IMG/VR virus record: IMGVR_UViG_3300048996_000177
Coordinates: 1 to 60,625 of that record
DNA from: a virus
Length of the DNA stretch: 60,625 nt
Reading direction: 5' to 3' (one strand)
The stretch's first letter is position 1. Each line of letters opens with the position of its first letter. Positions 50,999 through 59,756 of the stretch are shown here, piece by piece. Both the position numbers and the translations under genes were made by a program. The notes under the pieces are model-generated. The model was not told the DNA's origin and did no database searches. It saw nothing but the letters and a program-made list of their open reading frames with translations.

Positions 50999-51235
50999 AT
51001 GAGCCAACAGTATTTGATCGTGGCCGTCATCGAAGTAGATGAGCCGCAACTGTCCAACATCGTTGCCGCGTCGTCATATGTCGAACGATTGCTCATGGGC
51101 GACGGCACGATCATCAATCGGTGCAAGGTGATCGCAACTGATGAAACAGCCGGGAAGGTGATTTCGTGGGGGGAGAATGACGACCGCATATTCACTGCCA
51201 ATCCGATTCTCCCCGAAATGGGGTACAACACCTGA
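50999..51235 (+). CDS. Small protein, unknown
   Basis: 78 residues, RBS AAAGAAG. Beta-rich start (YLIVAVIEVDEPQLSN). Shares one base with the thyX start. Confidence 0.6.
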   Translation: MSQQYLIVAVIEVDEPQLSNIVAASSYVERLLMGDGTIINRCKVIATDETAGKVISWGENDDRIFTANPILPEMGYNT

Positions 51236-52014
51236 TGGATGTCACCCTGGTTGCCCACACCGTCCTGTCCGAAGATATTACGAGCACCCACATCAGCAGC
51301 GCCATCGAACGATGGATGGCCCCGGTGGATGGTAAAACCCGGTCTATCGCGGACTACGATTATGACGCGGATGTGTTGGCCGAGTTCGCCGGACGTTCGT
51401 GTTATCAGTCGTTCAACCGGCCGAATCCGAAGACTGCCGCCAACAATGATTACCTGGCACACATTCTCGAATCGGCGCACGAATCGGTTCTGGAACACGC
51501 GTCGGCTACGTTCTACGTGACGGGTGTGTCGCGGTCACTCACGCATGAATTGATCCGTCACCGGCACTTGTCATATTCCGAGTTGTCCCAACGGTTCGTG
51601 GACATCGCACCGTCCAAAGAGAACAAGGCCGGTATGGCGTGGATCGTGCCATCCGGGTTAAACGTGACCGACGACCATGAAGTCATCCGGCCCATCACGG
51701 CGGTGCTGAACGACATCGTAACGCCCCTTTACCGGTCGATGGTGGAATCGTTGATGAGTCGTGGGAAAACGCGTAAGGAAGCGCGTCAGGCCGCGCGTGC
51801 CGTCATGCCGAACATGATGGAAACCAGAATTGTCGTCACGGGCAACATGCGGGCGTGGCGGGATGTGATCAAGAAGCGATACCACGTGGCGGCAGACGCG
51901 GAAATTCGGGAGTTTGCAAAGATCGTTTTGAATGAATTACGATCGATTGCGCCGAACACATTCCAGGATATGCCACACGAGCCATTCGGTTCGATGGAAA
52001 AGGGAAAGGGGTGA
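51235..52014 (+). CDS. thyX: Flavin-dependent thymidylate synthase
   Basis: 259 residues. The ThyX signature RHRHLSYSELSQRF (RHR-x2-S-x2-x-S-x-R type) at about 102-115, plus HASATFYVTG and NMRAWRDVI. Makes dTMP from dUMP with FAD and folate. Its presence makes the two TS-fold proteins upstream redundant for thymidine synthesis. Confidence 0.95.
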   Translation: MDVTLVAHTVLSEDITSTHISSAIERWMAPVDGKTRSIADYDYDADVLAEFAGRSCYQSFNRPNPKTAANNDYLAHILESAHESVLEHASATFYVTGVSRSLTHELIRHRHLSYSELSQRFVDIAPSKENKAGMAWIVPSGLNVTDDHEVIRPITAVLNDIVTPLYRSMVESLMSRGKTRKEARQAARAVMPNMMETRIVVTGNMRAWRDVIKKRYHVAADAEIREFAKIVLNELRSIAPNTFQDMPHEPFGSMEKGKG

Positions 52015-52017
52015 CGA

Positions 52018-52881
52018 ATGGCGGCTAAACCGGTGCGGTCGTCGGCGTCGAAAAAGTCATCGTCGTCCGGCAAAGATTACGAAGCGATCGCACGGAAGTA
52101 CATCACCACACCGACCGAAAAAGGTGAAACCCGAAAATTGCCTCGAATTCTGGTTTATGGCCGGAACAAAAAGGGAAAGACGACGTTCATGTCGTCGGCA
52201 CCGAATGTTCTGATCATCGACCCGGAAGAGGGTACCGATGAATTGACCAAGAAGAATCCCAAGGTGTGGCCGGTCGATTCATGGGAAGACTTGGACAACG
52301 TTTACAAATACCTGAAACTGGGGACACACCCGTACGAATGGGTTGCCTTGGACGGCATGACGAAGATCCACAACATGGCATTGCGGTGGGTTATGAATCA
52401 GGCCGAAGAACAGGATTTGGACCGGAAGCCCGGGCTGGTGCAACAACGGGACTACGGACGTGCGGGTGAAATGACGAAAGGGCTGTTGTGGAATTTCCAT
52501 AACCTCCCGATCGGGGTCATTTTCTCGGCACAGGAACGTGTGGTCCAACCGGAATTCGCCGACGATGCCGATGCCGAAATGGAGGATGCGGCGGCGGCAT
52601 ATGTGCCTGATTTGCCCGCTGGCGCACGATCCACGTTGAATTCGATCGTCGGCATCATCGGACGGATTTACATCGTCAGAGGGGATTTCAAGGTCCGTAA
52701 CAAAAAAACGGGCAAGGTTGAATTACGGGAAGGTACGTTGCAGCGCCGGTTGTGGCTGGAACCGAACGCGGCATACGACACCGGGTACAGGTCGGAATAT
52801 GAATTGCCGCCATTCATTCCGAATCCGACCGTACCCAAACTGGTAAACCTGATCCGTACCGGATCGGTAAAGGGAGTATAA
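52018..52881 (+). CDS. RecA-like AAA ATPase (Sak4 type)
   Basis: 287 residues. Basic disordered start, Walker A VYGRNKKGKTTF at about 44-55, Walker B-like YEWVALDGM at about 103-111. The pattern is that of phage Sak4/AAA_24 proteins, which act with a single-strand-binding protein in annealing or recombination; such a protein is next in line. Confidence 0.82.
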   Translation: MAAKPVRSSASKKSSSSGKDYEAIARKYITTPTEKGETRKLPRILVYGRNKKGKTTFMSSAPNVLIIDPEEGTDELTKKNPKVWPVDSWEDLDNVYKYLKLGTHPYEWVALDGMTKIHNMALRWVMNQAEEQDLDRKPGLVQQRDYGRAGEMTKGLLWNFHNLPIGVIFSAQERVVQPEFADDADAEMEDAAAAYVPDLPAGARSTLNSIVGIIGRIYIVRGDFKVRNKKTGKVELREGTLQRRLWLEPNAAYDTGYRSEYELPPFIPNPTVPKLVNLIRTGSVKGV

Positions 52882-52885
52882 GCAC

Positions 52886-53653
52886 ATGGCATCAGAGTTG
52901 AAGCGCGCCAAAGCCAAGGTCATGGACATGACCGACGTCAAGGAACGCGGTCCGTTCAACCCGGTCCGACAGGAATCCGGGGATTACCTGGCGAAGATCG
53001 TCGACGTGTTCGAAACCGACAGCAAGGCGGGTGACCCGATGTGGGTTTTCGCCGTGCAACTGGACGAGCAGAAGTCGGCCGTATACCCGATGTACTGCCT
53101 GTTGAACCCGGACAACTTCTGGAAGATCCGAATGATGTGCGTGGCCACAGGAATGGCCATTCCGAAGAAGCGCATCAAAATCGAACCGGCCAAGCTGATC
53201 GGAAAGATGATCGGCATTTCGTTGGAAGACGACGAATACGACGGCAAAATGAAGTCCGTCATCGACAAGGCATTCCCCAAGTCCGAACTGGGCGGGAAGG
53301 CCGACGACGAAGACATCGACGATGATGACGTTGATGACGAGGATGAAGACGACGACGAGCCGGAACCGCCCAAGAAGTCGAAAAAGGCACCGGCCAAGAA
53401 ATCGAAGAAAAAGGCCGCTCCTGTCGAGGAAGATGACGACGAGGATGAGGACGAAGAAGACGACGATGAGGATGACGAGGACGAAGAGGAAGAAGTCCCC
53501 GTCAAGAAAAAGGCCGCCGGAAAAAAGGTGAAGGGATCGACCAAGGTTCCCGCCAAAAAGGCCAAGGCCAAAAAGAAGGCCAAGGTCGAAGACGACGACG
53601 ATGACGATGTGGATGACGACGACCTCGATGAACTCGACGTTGACGACATTTAA
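52886..53653 (+). CDS. Single-strand-binding-like protein with long charged tail
   Basis: 255 residues. The first 130 residues fit the DUF669-like, SSB-type proteins that partner phage Sak4 ATPases. The second half is an unusually long tail of Asp/Glu blocks and Lys blocks (PAKKSKK), ending in acidic LDELDVDDI like SSB tips that recruit partners. The tail resembles the arms of the protein at 33.6 kb. RBS AAGGGAG. Confidence 0.75.
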   Translation: MASELKRAKAKVMDMTDVKERGPFNPVRQESGDYLAKIVDVFETDSKAGDPMWVFAVQLDEQKSAVYPMYCLLNPDNFWKIRMMCVATGMAIPKKRIKIEPAKLIGKMIGISLEDDEYDGKMKSVIDKAFPKSELGGKADDEDIDDDDVDDEDEDDDEPEPPKKSKKAPAKKSKKKAAPVEEDDDEDEDEEDDDEDDEDEEEEVPVKKKAAGKKVKGSTKVPAKKAKAKKKAKVEDDDDDDVDDDDLDELDVDDI

Positions 53654-53787
53654 TCCCATCGGGTAACGTCCATTATGTACGGCGGTTTCATCCCGTTGAC
53701 ACACAATAGAATCCCCCTTTGACCCGTATTTAGTCGGATACGGATCTAACCCCCGGTCGATTCTCCCCCCGCATCGGCCGGACGGAG

Positions 53788-53840
53788 TGCCCCATCGTTG
53801 CCGTTTTCCTTCCCAGTTTTTCGGCGATGGTGGGGCATTT
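53788..53840 (+). terminator. Possible terminator hairpin
   Basis: TGCCCCATCG (53788-53797) with CGATGGTGGGGCA (53825-53837), with a bulge, and an inner GCCG/CGGC stem. Only a short T run follows. It lies between the SSB-like and nuclease genes; the same gap has TTGACA at 53696 and TTGACC at 53719 without clear -10 boxes. Confidence 0.4.
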
Positions 53841-53869
53841 CCACACCCAAATGAGTTTTGGAGACAATG

Positions 53870-54259
53870 ATGGCCGGGCCCGAGACGAGAATTGTCGCGT
53901 CGATCAAAAAGGAATTGAAGGCGCGAGGTGCATTCTGTTTCAAGGTACACGGATCAGAACATATGATGGCGGGTTTGCCCGATCTGATCGTGTGCTACAA
54001 AGGATTATTCATCGGATTGGAGGTGAAAACCCCGGTGGGTGTGGTGTCGGCGGTCCAGCATTACGTGCATGGGCAAATCCGATCGCCCGGCGCGGATGGC
54101 ATCGCAGAGGTGGTCACATCGGCCGCTGAGGTCGTGGCCATATTGAATCGGGTCGATGTGTACGCGGCGGCCGTATCGCGCGGCACAGGGCCAATCAGGC
54201 GTCATTTGGCGTTGTGGCGTGATCGCAATAAAAAAGCCACCCCGAAGGGTGGCCAGTGA
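53870..54259 (+). CDS. VRR-NUC nuclease (Holliday junction resolvase-like)
   Basis: 129 residues from ATG 53870, 6 nt after GGAG. VRR-NUC pattern: EHMMAGLPDLIVCYKG then FIGLEVKTPVGVVSAVQ, giving the PD...E-x-K nuclease core. Such stand-alone phage nucleases resolve branched DNA before packaging. Its 3' end carries the terminator for the facing genes. Confidence 0.85.
   Translation: MAGPETRIVASIKKELKARGAFCFKVHGSEHMMAGLPDLIVCYKGLFIGLEVKTPVGVVSAVQHYVHGQIRSPGADGIAEVVTSAAEVVAILNRVDVYAAAVSRGTGPIRRHLALWRDRNKKATPKGGQ
54227..54254 (-). terminator. Intrinsic terminator of leftward genes
   Basis: On the minus strand: GCCACCC/GGGTGGC stem with a 4-nt loop, then TTTTTTATT. It lies inside the 3' end of the facing nuclease gene, separating the two converging transcripts. 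Confidence 0.85.
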
Positions 54260-54272
54260 CGACGATCGGGGG

Positions 54273-55358
54273 TTACCCGTTGGCCGCGCGGTACGCGGAT
54301 CGGCATGCCGTACGCGCCGATGTGGTGGATGGGTGGGTGCACGCCGCATGCGACAGGCGTCCGTTGACCATCGCGGGACCGCCATCGGTGGGTGTGGAAT
54401 CCAACCGCCCAACCGGGGGGACGGCGTCGGCAACGATTTTAATGGCGTTGATCAGATCCACGATTTCGGATGCACGGCGGGGGGTGGCGTCACGGGCGAC
54501 AACCAGGTTTCGCAACCCGATCCATGAATCGACGTCAACCCCGGCGTCGTTCAAGCTTTTGATCAGGTTGTCGACAACCACGATGTTCGGGTCGAAATCC
54601 TCGACGCGGGTGGTGGGTTCCGGGGTGTTGTCCGCGACCGTGGAGGTTTCGATTTCGGCATTGGTGCGGGGGGCATCATCGGTGCGGGTCAGGCGTCCCC
54701 CGCAAATCGGGCCGATGCCCGCGTCGATCGATTCCGGGTTGGTCAGGGTCCGTCCGCACATCATGCACCGGCCCGTCCGGCGACCGAACGCGGCAGCGAT
54801 TTCATACGACACCACGTCGTCCGACGACAGGTTTTTGACCACACCTGGGGTGTACACCCATTCGCCCGTGGCCGGGTCCAATACGACCGCGTACGGTTTG
54901 CCGGACGTCCGCGAGATTTTGACGCGGGCAACGGTGTCGTCGTACGTGTAAAAACCTTCCGCGATGACGCGACCCCGGGTGATCGGTTTCGCGGGGTTGA
55001 CCGTGCGCACGATGTTGGTGCCCGGGATGTTGCGCGTCACCGGTGCGTCATCCACCGGGGTGATTTTGGTCATTTTGACCGGACGGGATTTGCCCGTGGA
55101 TTTGCGTCCCGTGGACGCCGGTTTGGTTTCCCCGCCCAATTTGATGCCGCCGTTGGCCATGGCACCGGCCGACGACAACGGGCCGTCGTATGTGGCGGCG
55201 CATTTGTTCGCCACGGTCGCCCGTTGGGCCGGTGTGGTGTCGCGTGATGCGAATTCGGCCACCATGCCAGGGTTGGTGCGATCGTAGGCGTTGATCAACG
55301 CCTTGGTGGTCAAGTGCTCGTACCCAGTACGGGTGTTGGTGCCGCGTGTCGTCGTCAT
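54273..55358 (-). CDS. DUF6011-like zinc protein with CxH...CR motif
   Basis: 361 residues from ATG 55358, with a TACGAT box 6 nt upstream. A DUF6011-type zinc motif, GRCMMCGRTLTNPES ... GIGPICGG, lies at about 190-220. The extreme C-terminus is CTHPSTTSARTACRSAYRA, the motif shared with three rightward genes. Basic linker regions between. Function unknown. Confidence 0.7.
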   Translation of the reverse strand: MTTTRGTNTRTGYEHLTTKALINAYDRTNPGMVAEFASRDTTPAQRATVANKCAATYDGPLSSAGAMANGGIKLGGETKPASTGRKSTGKSRPVKMTKITPVDDAPVTRNIPGTNIVRTVNPAKPITRGRVIAEGFYTYDDTVARVKISRTSGKPYAVVLDPATGEWVYTPGVVKNLSSDDVVSYEIAAAFGRRTGRCMMCGRTLTNPESIDAGIGPICGGRLTRTDDAPRTNAEIETSTVADNTPEPTTRVEDFDPNIVVVDNLIKSLNDAGVDVDSWIGLRNLVVARDATPRRASEIVDLINAIKIVADAVPPVGRLDSTPTDGGPAMVNGRLSHAACTHPSTTSARTACRSAYRAANG

Positions 55359-55364
55359 GCGACG

Positions 55365-55370
55365 ATCGTA
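55365..55370 (-). promoter_or_regulatory. Candidate leaderless promoter (-10 box)
   Basis: TACGAT on the minus strand, 6 nt before ATG 55358, just after a terminator. The -35 box is weak. Confidence 0.5.
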
Positions 55371-55392
55371 AGGCATTTTGAAGATCCAACTG

Positions 55393-55425
55393 GAAAAATG
55401 ACCCCACACCCCGCAAGGTGTGAGG
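55393..55425 (-). terminator. Intrinsic terminator
   Basis: Minus strand stem CCTCACACC/GGTGTGGGG with a 6-nt loop, then TCATTTTT. Ends the 85-residue gene upstream. Confidence 0.7.
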
Positions 55426-55442
55426 CCATCGTTATCAACCGG

Positions 55443-55700
55443 TTAGGTCATGTCGAACCCCCGTTCGATCGCCGTCACCATGTCGAACGTGGCGTTAGGG
55501 CCGGTGATGGACGGGTGACGGGCGATCATGCCCGCGAACACGTCGTACACGGCCGACATGGCCGCACCGTGGTCCACCAATGTGCCGTGCCCCAACGCGG
55601 CGGACGACCACATCAACAGGGTATTCGGTCCGTCCACACCCAACGCCTTGGCGACCGTGACGGCGGTGTGGGCCAAGAGTTCAATCGATTCGATGTTCAT
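55443..55700 (-). CDS. Small protein, unknown
   Basis: 85 residues from ATG 55700; ATG 55712 is also in frame but a TATGGT box 7 nt before 55700 favours the shorter form. Helical, no motif. It has its own promoter and terminator. Confidence 0.6.
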   Translation of the reverse strand: MNIESIELLAHTAVTVAKALGVDGPNTLLMWSSAALGHGTLVDHGAAMSAVYDVFAGMIARHPSITGPNATFDMVTAIERGFDMT

Positions 55701-55707
55701 AGATTTC

Positions 55708-55713
55708 ACCATA
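55708..55713 (-). promoter_or_regulatory. Candidate leaderless promoter (-10 box)
   Basis: TATGGT on the minus strand, then 7 nt, then ATG 55700. Weak -35 region. Confidence 0.4.
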
Positions 55714-55719
55714 TCCCGA

Positions 55720-56454
55720 TCAGGATTCGATGTGTCTGCGGGTGTCCCCACCAACGCGGGTGTTGCCGATGTCGGCCCGGTTGCCCGCACGGTATCCGGC
55801 GGTCACCCCATCGCGAGAATTCACCGAAGTGTTTTTGTATACGGCCCGGTTGGACACGATACCGGCTGTTGCGGTTTCATAATGGCGTTGGACCATTTCC
55901 CCCCGATCCCGTACGACCAGGGCCGCACCGACCGTTTCAGACACGTTTTTGGACCGTGCATGGCGCAACCGGTCCAATACCCGGCCGACATATCCGTGGG
56001 CGAACGAAACCTTCCACGCACGGGCGTTGTCAGACCCGATGTATTCGCGCCAATCGACGTCCATGTGGTTGGCCAATTGCAATTCGATGGAGGTATACAT
56101 TTGCTGGACGAACGCGATATCTGATTCGAATCCCCACAGACCCATGAACGACCGGTCGGCCGCCAAGGTGGGACGGACGTTGTACAGGAATGCCAGACCC
56201 GTCATCAATTCGCGGCGAGCTTTGATATACGGTGCGTTTTTCATCCGCAGAACCATGACGTTGGTGAACATTTCTTCCGGCGCGTGGTTCGAACCCGCCG
56301 CCGCGCGGATTTGCGCGTCAGAAATCGTCATCGACAATTGCAATTCGGAAGCTTTGGCCAGGTAATTGGCGGCCATTTCCTCCGTAATGCCGGGATCTTC
56401 CGCCATCGCCAGGAGTTTGGCGATTTTGGACGCGTAATCGTGAGGTTTGGTCAT
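55720..56454 (-). CDS. DUF2786-domain protein
   Basis: 244 residues from ATG 56454 (GTG 56463 overlapping the previous stop is an alternative). The start YASKIAKLLAMAEDPGITEE and ANYLAKASELQ is the DUF2786 motif common in actinobacterial and phage proteins of unknown role. The rest is helical, with a Gly/Arg-rich end. Confidence 0.75.
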   Translation of the reverse strand: MTKPHDYASKIAKLLAMAEDPGITEEMAANYLAKASELQLSMTISDAQIRAAAGSNHAPEEMFTNVMVLRMKNAPYIKARRELMTGLAFLYNVRPTLAADRSFMGLWGFESDIAFVQQMYTSIELQLANHMDVDWREYIGSDNARAWKVSFAHGYVGRVLDRLRHARSKNVSETVGAALVVRDRGEMVQRHYETATAGIVSNRAVYKNTSVNSRDGVTAGYRAGNRADIGNTRVGGDTRRHIES

Positions 56455-56459
56455 GGTCG

Positions 56460-56939
56460 TCACACGTCCCGATCGTTGGTGGTGGCGATGGTCAACAGGT
56501 GTGGGATTGGTGTGGTGTACGTGGCCGACACGCGCCATTCGGACACGTCACCCGGGTTGTTTTCGTACGGGTTGCGCCACCGGACGATGGCCACGTCGTC
56601 GCCGTCGATGGTGTCGAACCAGACATCGGTTTTGTTGTCGCGGGACCGGTACACGATGTCCGCGCGGTAATCGTCGACCGGACGGAACCCGGACGTCGTC
56701 AGGTATGACGCGAACAGGTTTCGGGCGGATTCGTCGTCCACCGGCCGGATCGTGGCGGGCAGGGTTCGTACGGGTCCGGGTCGATAATCGGCGCAATCCC
56801 GTTGATGCCGAATGACCGGCGGACGACCCGAATACGATCGGGCGGGACGGCCACATTCGGTGCACGTGGCGGGTGTGGGACGGGGGAACATCGGTTGCGG
56901 GGTGGTGAACCGCATCGGTGGGACGTCGTCGGATTTCAT
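56460..56939 (-). CDS. Hypothetical protein with CxxC motif
   Basis: 159 residues; ATG 56939 chosen because GGAGG lies 7 nt upstream. CTECGRP and a later RHQRDC give a possible zinc site. The C-terminal part is beta-rich. Function unknown. Confidence 0.65.
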   Translation of the reverse strand: MKSDDVPPMRFTTPQPMFPRPTPATCTECGRPARSYSGRPPVIRHQRDCADYRPGPVRTLPATIRPVDDESARNLFASYLTTSGFRPVDDYRADIVYRSRDNKTDVWFDTIDGDDVAIVRWRNPYENNPGDVSEWRVSATYTTPIPHLLTIATTNDRDV

Positions 56940-57003
56940 TGGTTTACCTCCACGTCGTCGACCCATGTTTTGGGTTCGAATTTCAGGATTTCGTCGGTGG
57001 GTG

Positions 57004-57030
57004 GGGGCGGCCGATCGTGAACCGCCCCCG
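57004..57030 (-). terminator. Possible terminator hairpin
   Basis: GGGGGCGG/CCGCCCCC stem of 8 bp with an 11-nt loop just after the stop of the gene at 57039. There is no T run, so it may only protect the mRNA end. Confidence 0.35.
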
Positions 57031-57038
57031 TGGGTGGA

Positions 57039-57389
57039 TTATTCGTCGTCGTCGTCGGTGCAACCATCGGGGAATTCGGTGTGTTCGTCGATGTCGTGCC
57101 CGCATTTCGGGCAAATGTCGAAATCCAACACCAACATGTCGTGCCCGGGGTTGGACAACATGGCGTTGATCATATCCGCCACCATGTGACCCAATTCGCC
57201 GATTTTCTCCAATTCGGACCGGTCACCATCGGGCATCATGTTGCGGACCGCGTCGTACATGTCATCGTACAAATCCTCGTCCGTGATGGACAACGCGATC
57301 ATGATTCCCCGGATACCGGTGATCGTGACGGCGTCCACCTGCGGAACGTTGGAAGGGAACGGCGGGAAGGTGGGGCGGGTATCGGTCAT
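57039..57389 (-). CDS. Acidic protein with C-terminal zinc motif
   Basis: 116 residues. Helical acidic core, then FDICPKCGHDIDEHTEF-type ending with a third Cys, a half zinc ribbon. Start fixed by a strong promoter 6 nt upstream and absence of a ribosome binding site. Confidence 0.7.
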   Translation of the reverse strand: MTDTRPTFPPFPSNVPQVDAVTITGIRGIMIALSITDEDLYDDMYDAVRNMMPDGDRSELEKIGELGHMVADMINAMLSNPGHDMLVLDFDICPKCGHDIDEHTEFPDGCTDDDDE

Positions 57390-57395
57390 ACGATG

Positions 57396-57424
57396 ATCTT
57401 AGACCCCAATCGACGTCGTGTCAG
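57396..57424 (-). promoter_or_regulatory. Leaderless promoter
   Basis: Minus strand: CTGACA (57424-57419), 17 nt, TAAGAT (57401-57396), 6 nt, ATG 57389. Confidence 0.7.
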
Positions 57425-57462
57425 GCGTTTTTCATGATCCATCTGGGGTTGTTATCAAGGCG

Positions 57463-59706
57463 TTACGTTGTCTGCCGTGCCCGTCGTCGTGGCCGTCGTG
57501 CCGCGCCATCGATTTCCACGGCGGTTGCGCGCCGCAACGTCCGTTCGCCGGTCGAACGTTTCCGGGTAGGTGTGGAGGTAACGTTGACCTGAGCCTGTTC
57601 GTGAATCGCACGCGTGAACACCTTGACCGACAAAAACGGCCTGGTGCGTTTGCCCGGATCCGGTGCACCTTCCACGACGTACCCGTGCAACACGAGTTGA
57701 TCAAGACATAATTTCGCCGATTGCGGGGATAGTGATCGACCGGTGGATTCTTTCACCTCACGGATGATTGCACGAACGCCTATCCCGTTATGGTTTTGTT
57801 CCAACACCTCGGAAATCTTTTCCATTGACGCAGCCATTTTTAATGGGGCTTCACGTTTAATCGCCTGTCCGTCCGGCAATGTCAATTCGTAATGCATGGT
57901 GGATGATAGGTCGGTCGGGTCGTCCACCCACACCGTGCGTTCCACGGCGAAATCTTCCGTCATCACCTCGTCGCCTTTAATCTCCCAATTCTGCAACACA
58001 ACGGTCTTTCGGGTGACCGGATCGCTGGATGACTTTTTAATCTCCACCGATATCAGGAATCGTCCCCATGCGGTCAGTCCCACACCGGACGTGCGGTTCG
58101 AGCCGGTCCCCGTGCCAGTCTTGTTCCAGTGATGGGAGATGATCAGCGCACAGTTGTACCGCTGGCACACTTCCTGGATCGGTTTCAACGCCTGGCCGAC
58201 GTCCGACAGCTTGGCGAAGTCCACACCCGATGCGGCCAGATAAAACGGGTCGATGATGCACAGGACGGCTTTCGTCGTGCGGATCTTTTCTTCCAATTCA
58301 AGAATATGATCTTCATCTTTGACCTGTGGCACCGATAACAGGATATGGAGTGGGAGGCGGTCAATTTGTTTTTCGGTCAACCCTTTGGCTCGGGCGATGG
58401 CGTCGATCCGCCGGACTTGCTTTCGTTCGGATCCTTCACCAAGACAGAGAATTACGTCGCCTTGGAAATTGCACTCAAACCGGTCCATCCATTTCGTGCC
58501 CGATGCCGCGCTGATGCCCGCGTCCAGCATCACCAACGACTTCCCCGCTTTGTCTTCTGCCGCCAACATCCCGTAATCACCTTCTGCGATGATCCCGTCA
58601 AACAGGTATCGGGGTGTGGGAGCGTTGGCCACACGTTGCCGCATCTGCCGGTACCCGACGAAATTCAGTTCCGCCTGGTCGCTGCCGTCGTCGGCTTCAT
58701 CGAACGTGGGTTCCGTGGCGGATGACGGTTGTTTCGGCCCGTTCGCTTTCAGCCAGATTCGTTCGACGTCGTTACTGATGCGCCAATCACTGCCCCATTT
58801 ATCTATTGCGGCAGGGAACGTGCGGACCAGCGCATGAGTGTTTTCCCGTGTGACGCCTTGTTCTTTACACGTGCTGACCAATTCGTAAATGGCATCACTG
58901 CGGGAATACGTGGTGCTGCCCGGTGTGGCGTGATTGTTGAACGCCTTACGTACGGGCTTGGGCAATGATTTGATGGGAGGTGCGGGGTGACTGGACGATA
59001 CCGACGACGCACTGCCGTCTGATATCGCTTCTGCCGCTTCTTTTTTGAACACCGACCACGCGATATTCGTCATGTCCGTCAGCCGGTCCACGACGGTTTT
59101 AGCCCGCGCTGGGCGGCGTGAACCGATGGACTTCAACGTCACGTTTTTCGGGACGGTGGTTTTCCAGTTCAACGTTCCTGGCAATCGCAACAGGTCGTTT
59201 TCAGCGATCTTGGTATCCGCGCCCAACGCTTCTTTCAACGCCCGGCACATCGCTTGGTGGTTTGCCGCATTGACCGGTTTGGCCAATTCTATGTATACGT
59301 GCCGGTGCCCGTCTGACCCGGACAGCACCGTCATGGCCCCCAGCGCGTTGATCCGGTCGATTTGTGCGTCTGTCGGGGGATGGTCGACGTCGGCCCACAC
59401 CCACCACAGCGGTGCGTTCGTACCCGCTTTCCGGGATGGTGTGGACCGCAATGCCGGGTTGATGAAAACCTCTACGTTCTCCGGCCGTGTCTCGGGGTTA
59501 TTGACCAATTCATCGATCTCCCCCAACATGTCGTCCTTGTCCTGCGGCCATGCGTAATATCGTTCCCGGAAATCGCCTTTGCGGAATCGCGGTTTCGTCG
59601 TCCGGGGATTGTGGCCGAACGCCATAGCGACGAATCCTTCACGAGTGCCGAACAACCGCGATAGGAAATACGACGCTGTGTCCAAATCAAATCTGTCCTC
59701 ATTCAT
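57463..59706 (-). CDS. Primase-helicase (PrimPol plus RepA-like ATPase)
   Basis: 747 residues from ATG 59706. N-terminal primase-polymerase domain with WVWADVDHP (Asp106, Asp108) and GHRHVYIEL. The centre is a RecA-type ATPase: LAAEDKAGKSLVML Walker A, LCIIDPFYLAASGVDF Walker B, then IISHHWNKTGTG. A winged-helix-like part and basic tail (RRPRRRARQTT) follow. Likely starts phage replication; it reads away from the TGTGAC-rich region. Confidence 0.88.
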   Translation of the reverse strand: MNEDRFDLDTASYFLSRLFGTREGFVAMAFGHNPRTTKPRFRKGDFRERYYAWPQDKDDMLGEIDELVNNPETRPENVEVFINPALRSTPSRKAGTNAPLWWVWADVDHPPTDAQIDRINALGAMTVLSGSDGHRHVYIELAKPVNAANHQAMCRALKEALGADTKIAENDLLRLPGTLNWKTTVPKNVTLKSIGSRRPARAKTVVDRLTDMTNIAWSVFKKEAAEAISDGSASSVSSSHPAPPIKSLPKPVRKAFNNHATPGSTTYSRSDAIYELVSTCKEQGVTRENTHALVRTFPAAIDKWGSDWRISNDVERIWLKANGPKQPSSATEPTFDEADDGSDQAELNFVGYRQMRQRVANAPTPRYLFDGIIAEGDYGMLAAEDKAGKSLVMLDAGISAASGTKWMDRFECNFQGDVILCLGEGSERKQVRRIDAIARAKGLTEKQIDRLPLHILLSVPQVKDEDHILELEEKIRTTKAVLCIIDPFYLAASGVDFAKLSDVGQALKPIQEVCQRYNCALIISHHWNKTGTGTGSNRTSGVGLTAWGRFLISVEIKKSSSDPVTRKTVVLQNWEIKGDEVMTEDFAVERTVWVDDPTDLSSTMHYELTLPDGQAIKREAPLKMAASMEKISEVLEQNHNGIGVRAIIREVKESTGRSLSPQSAKLCLDQLVLHGYVVEGAPDPGKRTRPFLSVKVFTRAIHEQAQVNVTSTPTRKRSTGERTLRRATAVEIDGAARRPRRRARQTT

Positions 59707-59713
59707 GTCACGT

Positions 59714-59742
59714 AATGTATAACGTGAGAAATTTAAAGACAA
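59714..59742 (-). promoter_or_regulatory. Leaderless promoter of primase-helicase
   Basis: Minus strand: TTGTCT (59742-59737), 17 nt, TACATT (59719-59714), 7 nt, ATG 59706. Confidence 0.65.
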
Positions 59743-59756
59743 AATGTTGTTGGAGT

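Noticed and set aside
52892-53950. 352-residue minus-strand frame opposite the SSB-like gene
   Set aside because: Arises from the Asp/Lys codon repeats of the plus strand; the antisense product is a run of Val/Leu/Ser/Phe.
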